A stretch of DNA of 64,000 nucleotides, taken from Scleromatobacter sp039920745 (GTDB taxonomy: Bacteria; Pseudomonadota; Gammaproteobacteria; Burkholderiales; Burkholderiaceae_C). Below, piece after piece: positions 42,357 through 50,286 of the stretch. The stretch's first letter is position 1. The number at the start of each line of letters is the position of its first letter. The notes under the pieces were generated by a model. That model was not told the DNA's origin. It worked only from the letters and a program-made list of their open reading frames with translations, and did not search any database. The stretch spans positions 41,602-105,601 of the forward strand of contig JBDSDD010000069.1 in the NCBI GenBank assembly GCA_039920745.1, in the 5' to 3' direction. Both the position numbers and the translations under genes were made by a program.

Positions 42357-43796
42357 TCAGCGCGGCACGTTCAGCTTGCCGACGCCGGCCTGCGCCTGCA
42401 CCCAGGCCTTGACGGTGGAGGCCGCGCGCAGGCGGCTGCGGTAGTCGTAAGGCACCGTCCAGCCGACGCTGGCGCTCATCGCGCATTGCGCCATCACCAG
42501 CGCCGCGCCGTTCAGCAGCGAGCCCGAATCGACGATCGCGCCGGCCTTGCTCGACGAGCCTGGGTTGTCGATCACGGACGGGCAGCCGCTGGCGCCCGCG
42601 ATTTCGAACACGTTCTGCTCGGAGATCACCTTGGCCTTGTAGCCCACGCCGATGCTGTAGGCATGCGGATAGACGGCGTCGGCCTTGCTGCCGCTGTAGA
42701 GATTGTCGTAGACGTGCACCTTGCCGAAGCGCACGCGCGGCGCGCGCTGGGTGAGCGCCGCGAACCAGTTGTCGTTGAACGTCACGCTCAGGTGGCCGTC
42801 GTCGGTGGCGGTGCTGTCGGACGAGCCGATCAGGTCGTTCTTGTCGTGGTGGTCGAACACGTTGTAGGAGACGGTGACGTAGTCAGCCGCGTTCTTGATG
42901 TCGACCGCGCCGTCGTGGCACTGTTCCACCTTGCCGTGCACGACCGGGGACAGGTCGTCGGTCTGCGGCGTGTCGGTGAAGCGGTCGTGGTCGATCCACA
43001 CGTGGTGCGCGCCGTCGATGGTGACGCCGTCGAATTCGGAGTTCCAGTTGCCCGACGCGCCGTCGCTGGAGTCCCAGACGGGTGCGACGTCGCACGGGTT
43101 GACGAGCGTCAGGTTGCGCACGATCACGTTGTCGACGCCCTTGATCATGAGGCTTGCGTTGAGCAGCGTCGCGTTGGCGCCGACGCCCACCAGCGTGGTG
43201 TTGGCGGGCAGCTTGAGCTCGCCGCGCGCGGCCTGGTCCCTGGTGCTGCGGAACGCGCCGCCGTTGTCGGCGGCGCTCATGTCGATGCGGCCGACGACCT
43301 TGATGATGCGCGGCGCGCTGCCGCTGGCATGCACCGCGGCGGCGAGGTCGCTGGCCGTGCCGACGATCACCACGGCGGAGGCGGTCGCCTTGGCGCCGCC
43401 GTCGGTGCCCCCTGCCGTGCCGGCCCAGCCGGTCGGTGGCGCGCTGGCGCGGGTGTCGTCCGGCGCGGGCGAAGGCGTGGGAGCGGGGGACGGTGCAGGT
43501 GAGGGCGCGGGGGCCGGCGTCGCCACCTTGATCACGGCGCACTTCTTGGTCTCGGCCGGCGCCGGATCGGTGCCGAAGGTCGCCAGCGTGCAGTGCTGGT
43601 CGCCCGACAACGTCTTGAGCACCCAGTTGCCGTCGATGCCGAACGAGACCTGGCGCGGCGTCGTGCCGACCTTGCAGGTGCCGCCTTCGTCGGCGCATTT
43701 GGAATAGCCGGCCGGCCAGTCGGTGGCCGACGCCTGCTGGGCCGCCGAGAACAGCAGGCCGACGCAGGCGAGCCGCGAGATCGTGAAAGGAGTCAT
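42357..43796 (-). CDS. Pectate lyase (polysaccharide lyase family 1)
   Basis: A 479-residue secreted enzyme. A signal peptide (MTPFTISRLACVGLLFSAAQ, cleavage near QASA) is followed by a small Cys-containing module (about 25-95), a Pro/Ala/Ser linker (about 96-115) and a PL1 beta-helix domain (about 135-479). The domain has VWIDHDRFTD, the calcium-binding DGAVDIKNAADYVTVSYNVF, and RAPRVRFGKVHVYDNLY with the conserved catalytic arginine. It should cleave polygalacturonate by beta-elimination outside the cell. ATG 43796 is chosen because it starts the signal peptide. Its upstream gap of 243 bp faces the winged-helix/TPR gene, which could be its regulator. Confidence 0.9.
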   Translation of the reverse strand: MTPFTISRLACVGLLFSAAQQASATDWPAGYSKCADEGGTCKVGTTPRQVSFGIDGNWVLKTLSGDQHCTLATFGTDPAPAETKKCAVIKVATPAPAPSPAPSPAPTPSPAPDDTRASAPPTGWAGTAGGTDGGAKATASAVVIVGTASDLAAAVHASGSAPRIIKVVGRIDMSAADNGGAFRSTRDQAARGELKLPANTTLVGVGANATLLNASLMIKGVDNVIVRNLTLVNPCDVAPVWDSSDGASGNWNSEFDGVTIDGAHHVWIDHDRFTDTPQTDDLSPVVHGKVEQCHDGAVDIKNAADYVTVSYNVFDHHDKNDLIGSSDSTATDDGHLSVTFNDNWFAALTQRAPRVRFGKVHVYDNLYSGSKADAVYPHAYSIGVGYKAKVISEQNVFEIAGASGCPSVIDNPGSSSKAGAIVDSGSLLNGAALVMAQCAMSASVGWTVPYDYRSRLRAASTVKAWVQAQAGVGKLNVPR

Positions 43797-44039
43797 GGGT
43801 GCTTTCGATTGGTGGAACGAGGGGATCGCGCGGTCGACGCGGGACCGCCCCGTGTGAGGATCGCCGTCATTTTCGGGACGCTGGCCACGCGCGAAGTGAC
43901 GGACCGGTGACGGACCGCGCCCCGCGCGTGCCGGGCTGGAAACCACCTGTAATGGGGGTGTCGATGCCGCTCGGCAACGCGCCGCCGGCCACTACACTCG
44001 CGCCTTTGCGCTGAGCCCGTGAGCGGCACACAGTCCCCG

Positions 44040-46283
44040 ATGTCCAGCCAGCATTTCAGATTCGACGGCTGCGAGCTGCACGTGCCCACGCGGATGCTGC
44101 GTGTGGCCGGCACCGAGCGCGCGCTCGAGCCGCTGCCGTTCGACGTGCTCGTGCACCTCGTGGTGCAGCGCCATCGCTGCGTCACTCGCGAGGAGCTGCT
44201 GCGCGAGTTCTGGCGTGCCGAGTCGGCGTCCGCGAGCGGGCTGACGCGGGCCATCATGAAGATCCGCCAGGCCGTGGATCGCGACGCCGCAGGCTCGCTC
44301 GTGCGCACCGTGGCGCGCGCCGGCTACCAGTTCGTCGGCCAGGTCGAGGCGGTGGCGAGCGCGGTCGCCGCGACCGCGCCGACGCCAGGCAGCGTCGCGT
44401 TGCTGCCGTTCGAGAACCGCACCGGCCTGCCGGATCTCGACTGGGTCGAACTCGGCCTGGTGTCCCTGGTCGCGCGCGACCTCCCGCGTCACGCGCCCGT
44501 GCGCGTGCTCGCGCCCAGCACCGTGCTGTCGGCGTTGCAGTCGTCCGCGGCGGGCGTCGACGGCGCCGCGCGTGCCGCAGTCGTGCGCCGCCTGCTGGGC
44601 GCCGACCGCGTCGTGTTCGCCAGCGTGCACCTGGAGGGGTACCGCTATCGATTGCGCGCCACGCTCACCCCGGCCGCCGCGCAGTCGCTGGACGTCACGA
44701 GCGACGAGCCTGCGGCGCTGGCCGAGCTGCTGGCGCGCCGCCTGGGGGAATGCTGGTTCCCGCAGCGCGCGAAGGCGGCGCTGCCGCAAGCCGCGGACGG
44801 CCTTGCTGGCAGGCGGCTGCTCGCGAGGGCATTGCAGGCCCTCGCCGCGCAGCAGTGGAGCCGCGCGCTCGCCTTGCTCGACGAGGTGTTGCTGGCGGAT
44901 CCGCAGGACGCAGCCGTCCGGCGCGAACGCCTGCGCGCGCTGGTCGCGCTCGACGACAACCGCGCGTTCGAACTTGGCGACGCCCTGCTTCGGGAGGCCG
45001 CCGGCGCGCACGACGCCGCCGCCCAGGCCGCGATCCACCTCGAGCTGGCCCAGGCCTATGTCCGGCGCCGCCTGGCGAGCGACGCGAAGCGTCACCTGGA
45101 CGCCGCGCTGCGCCACGCTCCCGCCGACCTGGTGCCCGCGGACCTGTTCGCGACCTCGCTGTTGAGGGCGTCGATCGCCATGGCCGAATTCGAGTTCGCG
45201 CAGTCGGCGCGGCTGCTCGAGCGCGCGGCCAAGCAGTGCGACCTGCACGGCAACGTGCTGGACCGGATCCGCCTGACCAGCCTGCGCATCGTCCACGAGG
45301 CGGAGACGGGCGACATGGCCGCGGCGCACGCGCACGCGCTCACCTGCGCCTCGATGTACCGCGATCACGGCGTGCTGGCCGGCCACGCCCGCGCGCTCGC
45401 GAGCCTGGCCAACGCGAGCGCCAGCCTGGGCCGGCTCGACGACGCCACGCGACATGCCGAGGCCGGGCTGGCCTTGTCGCGCAGCCTGGGCATCCCGACG
45501 GATGCGGCCGTGACGGTGACGACGCTGTGCGGGCTCTATCGCCACCTGCGCCGGCCGGCCGACCTCGAGCGCGCCCTGGCCGCGCTCAACGAGTTCGACA
45601 CGGGCGAGTCCCCTCGCAACGACTTGTTCCACCTGGTCGCGCACGCCCAGCGCGAAGCGGTGCATGGCCGCCACGCCGGGGCGGCGCTCTACCTGGCGCA
45701 GGCGCGCGAGGAGGTGGTGGCCGCGGGGCAGCACCTCGAGCTTCACTTCGTCCTGCCGCTGCTCGCGGGCAGCCTGGTGGGCGCCGGCCGCCTGATCGAG
45801 GCCGAGCAGGCCTGCGACGAGATCGAGCGCCTGCCGCGGTTCCAGCGCGACCGCAACCTGCAAGGCGCGCTGCACCACTGCCGCGCGCAACTGGCGCACG
45901 CGCTGGGCGACCGCGCCCAGGCGCTGGATCGCCTGGACGCGGCCATCGGCGTCACGCGACCCGGCTGGTGGCATGCGCAGGCGCGCCTGGACGCCGCCTG
46001 GCTGCTGCTCGAGGACGGCCGCCTCGAGGCGGCCGCGGCCAGCGTCTCGACGCTGGCGGGCTGGCTGCGCGAGCACCCGATCGGCCGCCTCGTCGACGCG
46101 CGCCTGAGCCACGTCGCCGGACGCTTCCAGGAGTCGCGGGCTGCACACGCCCAGCTCGCGGCCGGCCTGGCCGGGTCGTGCCGCGCCTACGTCGACGCGA
46201 TCGCAGCCTGTTGCGAGGCGCATCGACACGCCCCGGGTGCGACCGCATTTCCGCGCGCCGAGTGTCTTGCGACGGGCCTCTGA
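44040..46283 (+). CDS. Winged-helix (OmpR/CadC-type) DNA-binding protein with TPR-like helical region
   Basis: A 747-residue protein (754 if a GTG at 44019 is used; no Shine-Dalgarno sequence decides). Residues about 1-100 are a trans_reg_C winged helix: FDGCELHVPTRML, LPFDVLVHLVVQRHRCVTREELL and TVARAGYQFVG are the usual strands and helices. There is no phosphoreceiver domain and no membrane helix, unlike CadC. An FENRTGLPDLDW-type segment (about 130-240) resembles the TolB-like domain found in such regulators. The remainder (about 260-740) is TPR-like helical hairpins. It is divergent from pectate lyase; it probably senses something through protein contacts. Targets are unknown. Confidence 0.78.
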   Translation: MSSQHFRFDGCELHVPTRMLRVAGTERALEPLPFDVLVHLVVQRHRCVTREELLREFWRAESASASGLTRAIMKIRQAVDRDAAGSLVRTVARAGYQFVGQVEAVASAVAATAPTPGSVALLPFENRTGLPDLDWVELGLVSLVARDLPRHAPVRVLAPSTVLSALQSSAAGVDGAARAAVVRRLLGADRVVFASVHLEGYRYRLRATLTPAAAQSLDVTSDEPAALAELLARRLGECWFPQRAKAALPQAADGLAGRRLLARALQALAAQQWSRALALLDEVLLADPQDAAVRRERLRALVALDDNRAFELGDALLREAAGAHDAAAQAAIHLELAQAYVRRRLASDAKRHLDAALRHAPADLVPADLFATSLLRASIAMAEFEFAQSARLLERAAKQCDLHGNVLDRIRLTSLRIVHEAETGDMAAAHAHALTCASMYRDHGVLAGHARALASLANASASLGRLDDATRHAEAGLALSRSLGIPTDAAVTVTTLCGLYRHLRRPADLERALAALNEFDTGESPRNDLFHLVAHAQREAVHGRHAGAALYLAQAREEVVAAGQHLELHFVLPLLAGSLVGAGRLIEAEQACDEIERLPRFQRDRNLQGALHHCRAQLAHALGDRAQALDRLDAAIGVTRPGWWHAQARLDAAWLLLEDGRLEAAAASVSTLAGWLREHPIGRLVDARLSHVAGRFQESRAAHAQLAAGLAGSCRAYVDAIAACCEAHRHAPGATAFPRAECLATGL

Positions 46284-46593
46284 CGACCCGGGATGGCGCC
46301 CGGGCGGAGCCGAGCGCAGGGCAGCCGACTCCTGACTGGCTCACCCCATGAGCCTTTGCAGCCCTATCGTCCCCATCAGCGAATTGCCGCAGCCAACTCG
46401 GCCGCGAGCCCTATCGGCCGAATTTCACTCGGCTGTAGCGGCAATGAGGGAAATCCCCCACGAACTAGGCGCAGTGAAGTCAGCTAACACTTCACTTTCA
46501 TAGCCGCGTGCAAGTCCTTCATTTAGAACGACATTCGCTTGCAGAACGTCGGCTAAGTGCTTGATTTGATTGATTTTTTCCGAAGATGACGCG
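46284..46593. other. 310-bp intergenic region before the dcw promoter; no gene seen, several inverted repeats
   Basis: Three structured elements were found. CCCGGG/CCCGGG (46287-46304) follows the winged-helix gene stop. A long imperfect inverted repeat at 46383-46445 has outer arms ATTGCCGC and GCGGCAAT, then AGCC/GGCT, and inner CGGCCG twice. AGTGAAG (46473-46479) pairs with CTTCACT (46490-46496). From about 46490 the base composition becomes clearly AT-richer than the genes on either side, as expected of a regulatory region. No reading frame with coding character was found. Confidence 0.55.
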
Positions 46594-46622
46594 TTGACCC
46601 ACCCCTGGTGATTCGCTAAAGT
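46594..46622 (+). promoter_or_regulatory. Probable sigma70 promoter of the dcw cluster (Pmra)
   Basis: TTGACC (46594-46599) and TAAAGT (46617-46622) are separated by exactly 17 bp, giving a good -35/-10 pair 29 bp before the mraZ start codon. It lies at the end of an AT-rich stretch and is the only strong match in the intergenic region. Confidence 0.7.
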
Positions 46623-46650
46623 GCATCAAAGTGCACTTTTGTGGTGGGTT
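46618..46650 (+). promoter_or_regulatory. Repeat-rich operator/leader of mraZ
   Basis: AAAGTGCA at 46618 pairs with TGCACTTT at 46632-46639 (perfect 8-bp inverted repeat), and AAAGTGCA is also repeated directly at 46628, ten bases after the first copy. It is followed by TGTGGTGGGTTGTGG, with TGG units one helical turn apart. MraZ is known to bind closely spaced TGGG-type direct repeats upstream of its own gene, so this is a plausible autoregulatory site overlapping the start of transcription. Confidence 0.45.
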
Positions 46651-47091
46651 GTGGCATCTCTGATTTTTGAAGGTCCTTCGGCGTTGACGCTGGACGGCAA
46701 GGGGCGAGTCTCCATGCCGGCCCGTTATCGTGACGACCTCCAAACATTGTGCGCCGGCCGGCTCACCGTCACCAAGCACCCGCACGGCTGCCTGATGGTG
46801 TTTCCGCGGCCCTACTGGGAAAGCTTCCGCGACCAGGTGGCGCAACTGCCGTTCTCGCAGGTAGGCGTCAAGCGCGTCTTCCTCGGACACGCGGACGACG
46901 TCGAGTGGGATGCCACTTCACGCGTGCTCATTCGCCCGGAACTCCGCACCTGGGCCGGACTCGAAAAGGACGTGACGCTGCTGGGCATGGGCAGTCACTT
47001 CGAACTGTGGGCGACCCCTGCATACGCCGCGAACGAAGCGCGCGTGATGCAGGAGCAGGCCACCGCCGCCCTCGACAATCTCATCTTCTGA
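46651..47091 (+). CDS. mraZ: Transcriptional regulator MraZ
   Basis: A 146-residue protein with two AbrB-like swapped-hairpin repeats. The first is LTLDGKGRVSMPARYRDDL (about 11-29), the second ATSRVLIRPELRTWAGLEK (about 90-108), each with the conserved DxxxR core. MraZ forms a ring-shaped oligomer that binds repeats upstream of its own gene and represses the dcw cluster. GTG 46651 (VASLIFEGPSALTLDGKG) is preferred over the earlier frame opening at 46621, which would start on the promoter. rsmH follows after 5 bp. Confidence 0.9.
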   Translation: MASLIFEGPSALTLDGKGRVSMPARYRDDLQTLCAGRLTVTKHPHGCLMVFPRPYWESFRDQVAQLPFSQVGVKRVFLGHADDVEWDATSRVLIRPELRTWAGLEKDVTLLGMGSHFELWATPAYAANEARVMQEQATAALDNLIF

Positions 47092-47096
47092 CCATC

Positions 47097-48029
47097 GTGG
47101 AACATTCGGGGTTGCACACCACCGTCCTGCTCCACGAAGCGATCGATTCGCTTGTGACTGATCCGGACGGCCTCTATGTCGACGGCACCTTTGGCCGGGG
47201 CGGGCACACGCGCGAGCTGCTGTCGCGGTTGGGCCCGGGCGCGCGCGTGATCGGCATCGATCGCGACCCGGTCGCCGTCGAGGCGGCCCGGACCGGCCCG
47301 GACGCGATCGTCGACGCGCGTTTCGAGATGGTGCATGCCAGCTTCGCGCAGTTGCCAACGGCGCTGGCCGAACGCGGCATTGCGAAGATCACCGGCTTGT
47401 TGCTCGACCTGGGCGTCTCGTCGCCGCAGATCGACACGCCCGAGCGCGGCTTCAGCTTCCGTTTCGACGGCCCGCTGGACATGCGCATGGACACCACCCG
47501 CGGCGAGACCGCTGCCGAATTTCTCGCTCGCGCCGACGAGCGTCACATTGCAGAGGTGATTCGTGACTACGGGGAAGAACGGTTTGCTGTGTCGATTGCA
47601 AAGGCGCTTGTTGCTGTGCGCGAAAGCGGCGCTCCCGTGCGAACCACGCGCGAGCTGTCCGCCGTCGTGGCTCGTACGGTCAAGACCCGCGAGCCGAACC
47701 AGGATCCCGCCACACGCACCTTTCAGGCTCTTCGGATTTTCGTCAATGCCGAGCTCGAAGAGCTCGAGCAGGTTCTGAAGAGCTCGCTGGACCTGCTCGA
47801 GTCCGGCGGCCGCCTGTCGGTGATCAGCTTCCATTCGCTCGAAGATCGCATCGTCAAGACCTTCATTGCGCGCGAGAGCAAGGACGAGATCGACCGTCGC
47901 GCGCCGATGGCGCCGCCGTCGACGAAGCTGCGCCTGGCCGCGCTCGGGCGCATCAAGCCCGGGCCCACCGAGGTGCTGACCAACGGGCGCTCGCGCTCGG
48001 CGATCCTGCGCGTGGCGGAGCGGCTATGA
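47097..48029 (+). CDS. rsmH: 16S rRNA (cytosine1402-N4)-methyltransferase
   Basis: A 310-residue SAM-dependent methyltransferase that modifies C1402 in the ribosomal P site. The SAM loop is YVDGTFGRGGHTREL (about 22-36), with GIDRDPVAVEAA next; LLLDLGVSSPQID and RGFSFRFDGPLDMRMD are the catalytic-region signatures, and the C-terminal SVISFHSLEDRIVKTF is diagnostic for RsmH/MraW. The start is a GTG at 47097, because homologues begin just ahead of HTTVLLHEA; the frame runs open far upstream through mraZ. It overlaps ftsL by 4 bp (ATGA). Confidence 0.94.
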   Translation: MEHSGLHTTVLLHEAIDSLVTDPDGLYVDGTFGRGGHTRELLSRLGPGARVIGIDRDPVAVEAARTGPDAIVDARFEMVHASFAQLPTALAERGIAKITGLLLDLGVSSPQIDTPERGFSFRFDGPLDMRMDTTRGETAAEFLARADERHIAEVIRDYGEERFAVSIAKALVAVRESGAPVRTTRELSAVVARTVKTREPNQDPATRTFQALRIFVNAELEELEQVLKSSLDLLESGGRLSVISFHSLEDRIVKTFIARESKDEIDRRAPMAPPSTKLRLAALGRIKPGPTEVLTNGRSRSAILRVAERL

Positions 48030-48400
48030 GCGATGGCTCCGTGATGGTGCGGCTCAACTTCCTGCTCGCGATCGTGCTGATCGTCAGCGGGCTCTACCTC
48101 GTCAAAATCAGCTACGAGTCGCGCCGCCTGTTCGCCGAGATCGAGAACGCGCACGGCGCCGAGCGCCAGCTCGAGTCCGACCGCCGCCGCCTCGAAGCCG
48201 AGCGCCAGGGCCAGGCCACGCACCTGCGCGTCGAGGCGACGGCGCGCACCAAGCTGGGCATGCGCGCCGCCACGCCGGCCAATACCCAGTACGTGGTCGA
48301 CGCCGGCCTCGCGGCGGCGCCCATGACGGCGCCGCTCACGTCGCCATTGCAGACGCCGGCGACGGCCGCCAGCGCCCCGACGTCGGGGGCTTCGCAATGA
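48026..48400 (+). CDS. ftsL: Cell division protein FtsL
   Basis: A 124-residue bitopic protein: short cytoplasmic start, one membrane helix (about 9-29, LNFLLAIVLIVSGLYLVKIS) and a periplasmic coiled coil (about 30-72) rich in Glu/Arg. The Ala/Thr/Pro-rich tail after about 95 is extra. FtsL joins FtsQ and FtsB in the complex that activates FtsW-FtsI; FtsB is not encoded in this cluster, as usual. It overlaps rsmH and ftsI by 4 bp each. Confidence 0.9.
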   Translation: MSDGSVMVRLNFLLAIVLIVSGLYLVKISYESRRLFAEIENAHGAERQLESDRRRLEAERQGQATHLRVEATARTKLGMRAATPANTQYVVDAGLAAAPMTAPLTSPLQTPATAASAPTSGASQ

Positions 48401-50205
48401 ACAAGCCCAACAAGCCCAACAAGCCCAACAAGCCCAACAAGCGCACGCAGCAGCCGTCGCGCGCCCGCGCGGTGAGTAACGTCACGTACGCCAACAGCCC
48501 GCTGCTGGCGTCGAAGACACCCCTGTGGCGCAGCCGCTTCCTGGTCGTGCTGGTGGGCATCGGCTCGCTGGTGCTGATCGGCCGCGCCGCCTACATCCAG
48601 ATCATCGCCAACAACTTCTACCTGAAGCAGGGCGAGGCGCGCTACGCGCACACGCTCGAGATGCCGGCCAGCCGCGGCCGCATCGTCGACCGCAACGGGC
48701 TGCTGCTGGCCACCAGCGTGCCGACGCCGTCGGTGTGGGCGATCCCCAAGGACGTCGACGCGGACGCCGGCGAGAAGAAGCAGCTTGCACAGGCGCTGGG
48801 CATGACGGTGAGCGAGCTCGACGACCGCCTCGACGGCAACCCGAACTTCGTCTGGCTCAAGCGCCAGGTCGACGACGGCGTGGGCGTGGCCGTCAAGCAG
48901 TTGGAGCTGAAGGGCATCCACCAGGTCAGCGAGTTCCGCCGTCGCTATCCGGAAGGCGAGGCCGCCGCGCACGTGGTCGGCTTCACCGGCGACGAAGACA
49001 AAGGCCAGGAAGGCATCGAGCTGGCGTACCAGCAACAGCTGCAGGGCCGCGACGGCTCGCGCGAAGTGGTCAAGGATCGCCTGGGCCGCATCGTCGAGAA
49101 CATCGGCGACCCGCAGCGCCCGATCAATGGGGAGGACATCGAACTCGCGATCGACTCCAAGGTGCAGTTCTTCGCGTACCAGCGCGTGCGCGACCAGGTG
49201 ATCGCGCAGAAGGCCAAGGGCGGCAGCGTCGTCGTGATCGACACGCTCACCGGCGAAGTGCTGGCGCTTGCCAACTACCCGAGCTTCAACCCGGGCGACC
49301 GCCACCACCTGTCGGGCGCGCAGCTGCGCAACCGGGCGCTGACCGACGTGTTCGAGCCTGGCTCGACGATGAAGCCGTTCATCGTCGGCACCGCGCTGGA
49401 GAAGGGCCTGGTCACGCCCTTCTCGCTGGTCGACGCGACGCCCGGCTCCTTGACGGTCGGCGGCTTCAGCCCGAAGGACGCCGAGCCCAACGGCATGCTG
49501 ACCGTGCAGCAGGTGATCCAGAAGTCCAGCAACATCGGCGCGGCGCGCCTCGCGATGAAGCTCACGCCCAAGGAGATGTGGGAGAAGTTCTCGTCCATCG
49601 GCCTGGGCCAGAAGCCGCAGATCAACTTCCCCGGCGTCGTCACCGGCCGCCTGCGCCCGTACAAGACGTGGCGCCCGATCGAGCAGGCGACGATGGCCTA
49701 TGGCTACGGCCTGTCGGCTTCGCTGTTCCAGCTGGCGCGCGCCTACACGGTGTTCGCCAACGACGGCGTGCTGGAGAACGTGTCGATGCTGCGCCAGCCC
49801 GCGCCCGGCCCGGGCCCGCGCGTGTTCCAGCCGGCGACGGTCAAGGAGCTCCTGACCATGCTGCAGATGGTGACGTCGCCGGGCGGCACCGCCCCCAAGG
49901 CACGCACGCTGGGCTACAGCGTCGGCGGCAAGTCGGGCACCGCGTACAAGGCCGAGGGCCATGGCTACGCGCAGAACAAGTACCGGCCCTGGTTCGTCGG
50001 CCTGGCGCCGATCTCGCATCCGCGCATCGTCGTCGCCGTGATGATCGACGAGCCCACGGCCGGCCTGCACTACGGCGGCGACGTGGCCGCGCCGGTGTTC
50101 AGCCAGGTGGTGTCGCAGACGCTGCCGCTGCTGGGCGTCGCACCCGATCTCGACGTCCGCACGCAGATCACGCAGACCAACGTCATCCAGACACCCGAGA
50201 ACTAA
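48397..50205 (+). CDS. ftsI: Peptidoglycan D,D-transpeptidase FtsI (PBP3)
   Basis: A 602-residue class B penicillin-binding protein that cross-links septal peptidoglycan. A cytoplasmic N-terminus carries a tandem NKP repeat (residues 2-16). It is followed by one membrane helix (about 48-66), the PBP dimerisation domain (RGRIVDRNGLLLATSVPTPS, about 93-112) and the transpeptidase domain with S323-TMK326, SSN at 377-379 and K512-SGT. All catalytic motifs are intact. It overlaps ftsL by 4 bp and is separated from murE by a GC-rich hairpin repeat (copy E). Confidence 0.95.
   Translation: MNKPNKPNKPNKPNKRTQQPSRARAVSNVTYANSPLLASKTPLWRSRFLVVLVGIGSLVLIGRAAYIQIIANNFYLKQGEARYAHTLEMPASRGRIVDRNGLLLATSVPTPSVWAIPKDVDADAGEKKQLAQALGMTVSELDDRLDGNPNFVWLKRQVDDGVGVAVKQLELKGIHQVSEFRRRYPEGEAAAHVVGFTGDEDKGQEGIELAYQQQLQGRDGSREVVKDRLGRIVENIGDPQRPINGEDIELAIDSKVQFFAYQRVRDQVIAQKAKGGSVVVIDTLTGEVLALANYPSFNPGDRHHLSGAQLRNRALTDVFEPGSTMKPFIVGTALEKGLVTPFSLVDATPGSLTVGGFSPKDAEPNGMLTVQQVIQKSSNIGAARLAMKLTPKEMWEKFSSIGLGQKPQINFPGVVTGRLRPYKTWRPIEQATMAYGYGLSASLFQLARAYTVFANDGVLENVSMLRQPAPGPGPRVFQPATVKELLTMLQMVTSPGGTAPKARTLGYSVGGKSGTAYKAEGHGYAQNKYRPWFVGLAPISHPRIVVAVMIDEPTAGLHYGGDVAAPVFSQVVSQTLPLLGVAPDLDVRTQITQTNVIQTPEN
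48400..48444 (+). repeat. 9-bp tandem repeat in the start of ftsI
   Basis: Five units of AACAAGCCC (the last one AACAAGCGC) follow the start codon directly and encode Asn-Lys-Pro five times, ending Asn-Lys-Arg. The unit is a multiple of three, so copy number changes would alter the length of the cytoplasmic tail but not the frame. Confidence 0.95.
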
Positions 50206-50212
50206 AGACATG

Positions 50213-50286
50213 AAGCCCCCACGCTCACTCTGTTCACTGCCCCCCGAGGGGGCCCATCAGCGCCTTCGGGCGGCCGGGCGTCGCTG
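50213..50286 (+). repeat. Intergenic GC-rich hairpin repeat, copy E (between ftsI and murE)
   Basis: The best-preserved copy. It has the left module AAGCCCCCACGCTCACTCTG, then TTCACTGCC and the hairpin GCCCCC-CGA-GGGGGC, then CATCAGCGCCTTCGGGCGGC and CGGGCGTCGCTGA. The final A of the element is the A of the murE start codon. It fills the whole gap between ftsI and murE. Confidence 0.75.

Noticed and set aside
37286..43796. A polysaccharide-utilisation locus joining the beta-helix protein, TonB receptor and pectate lyase
   Set aside because: The lyase is convergent and separated by a terminator, there is no SusD-like protein or sugar transporter, and the beta-helix protein shows no lyase residues. 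Only proximity supports it.
46651..48029. rsmH as a longer protein starting inside mraZ
   Set aside because: The open frame extends back to 46749, but those residues have no similarity to RsmH and overlap the well-conserved mraZ; the GTG at 47097 fits the family start.
48400..48444. Phase-variable on/off switch in ftsI
   Set aside because: The repeat unit is 9 bp, so gain or loss keeps the frame; switching off an essential gene this way is not possible.
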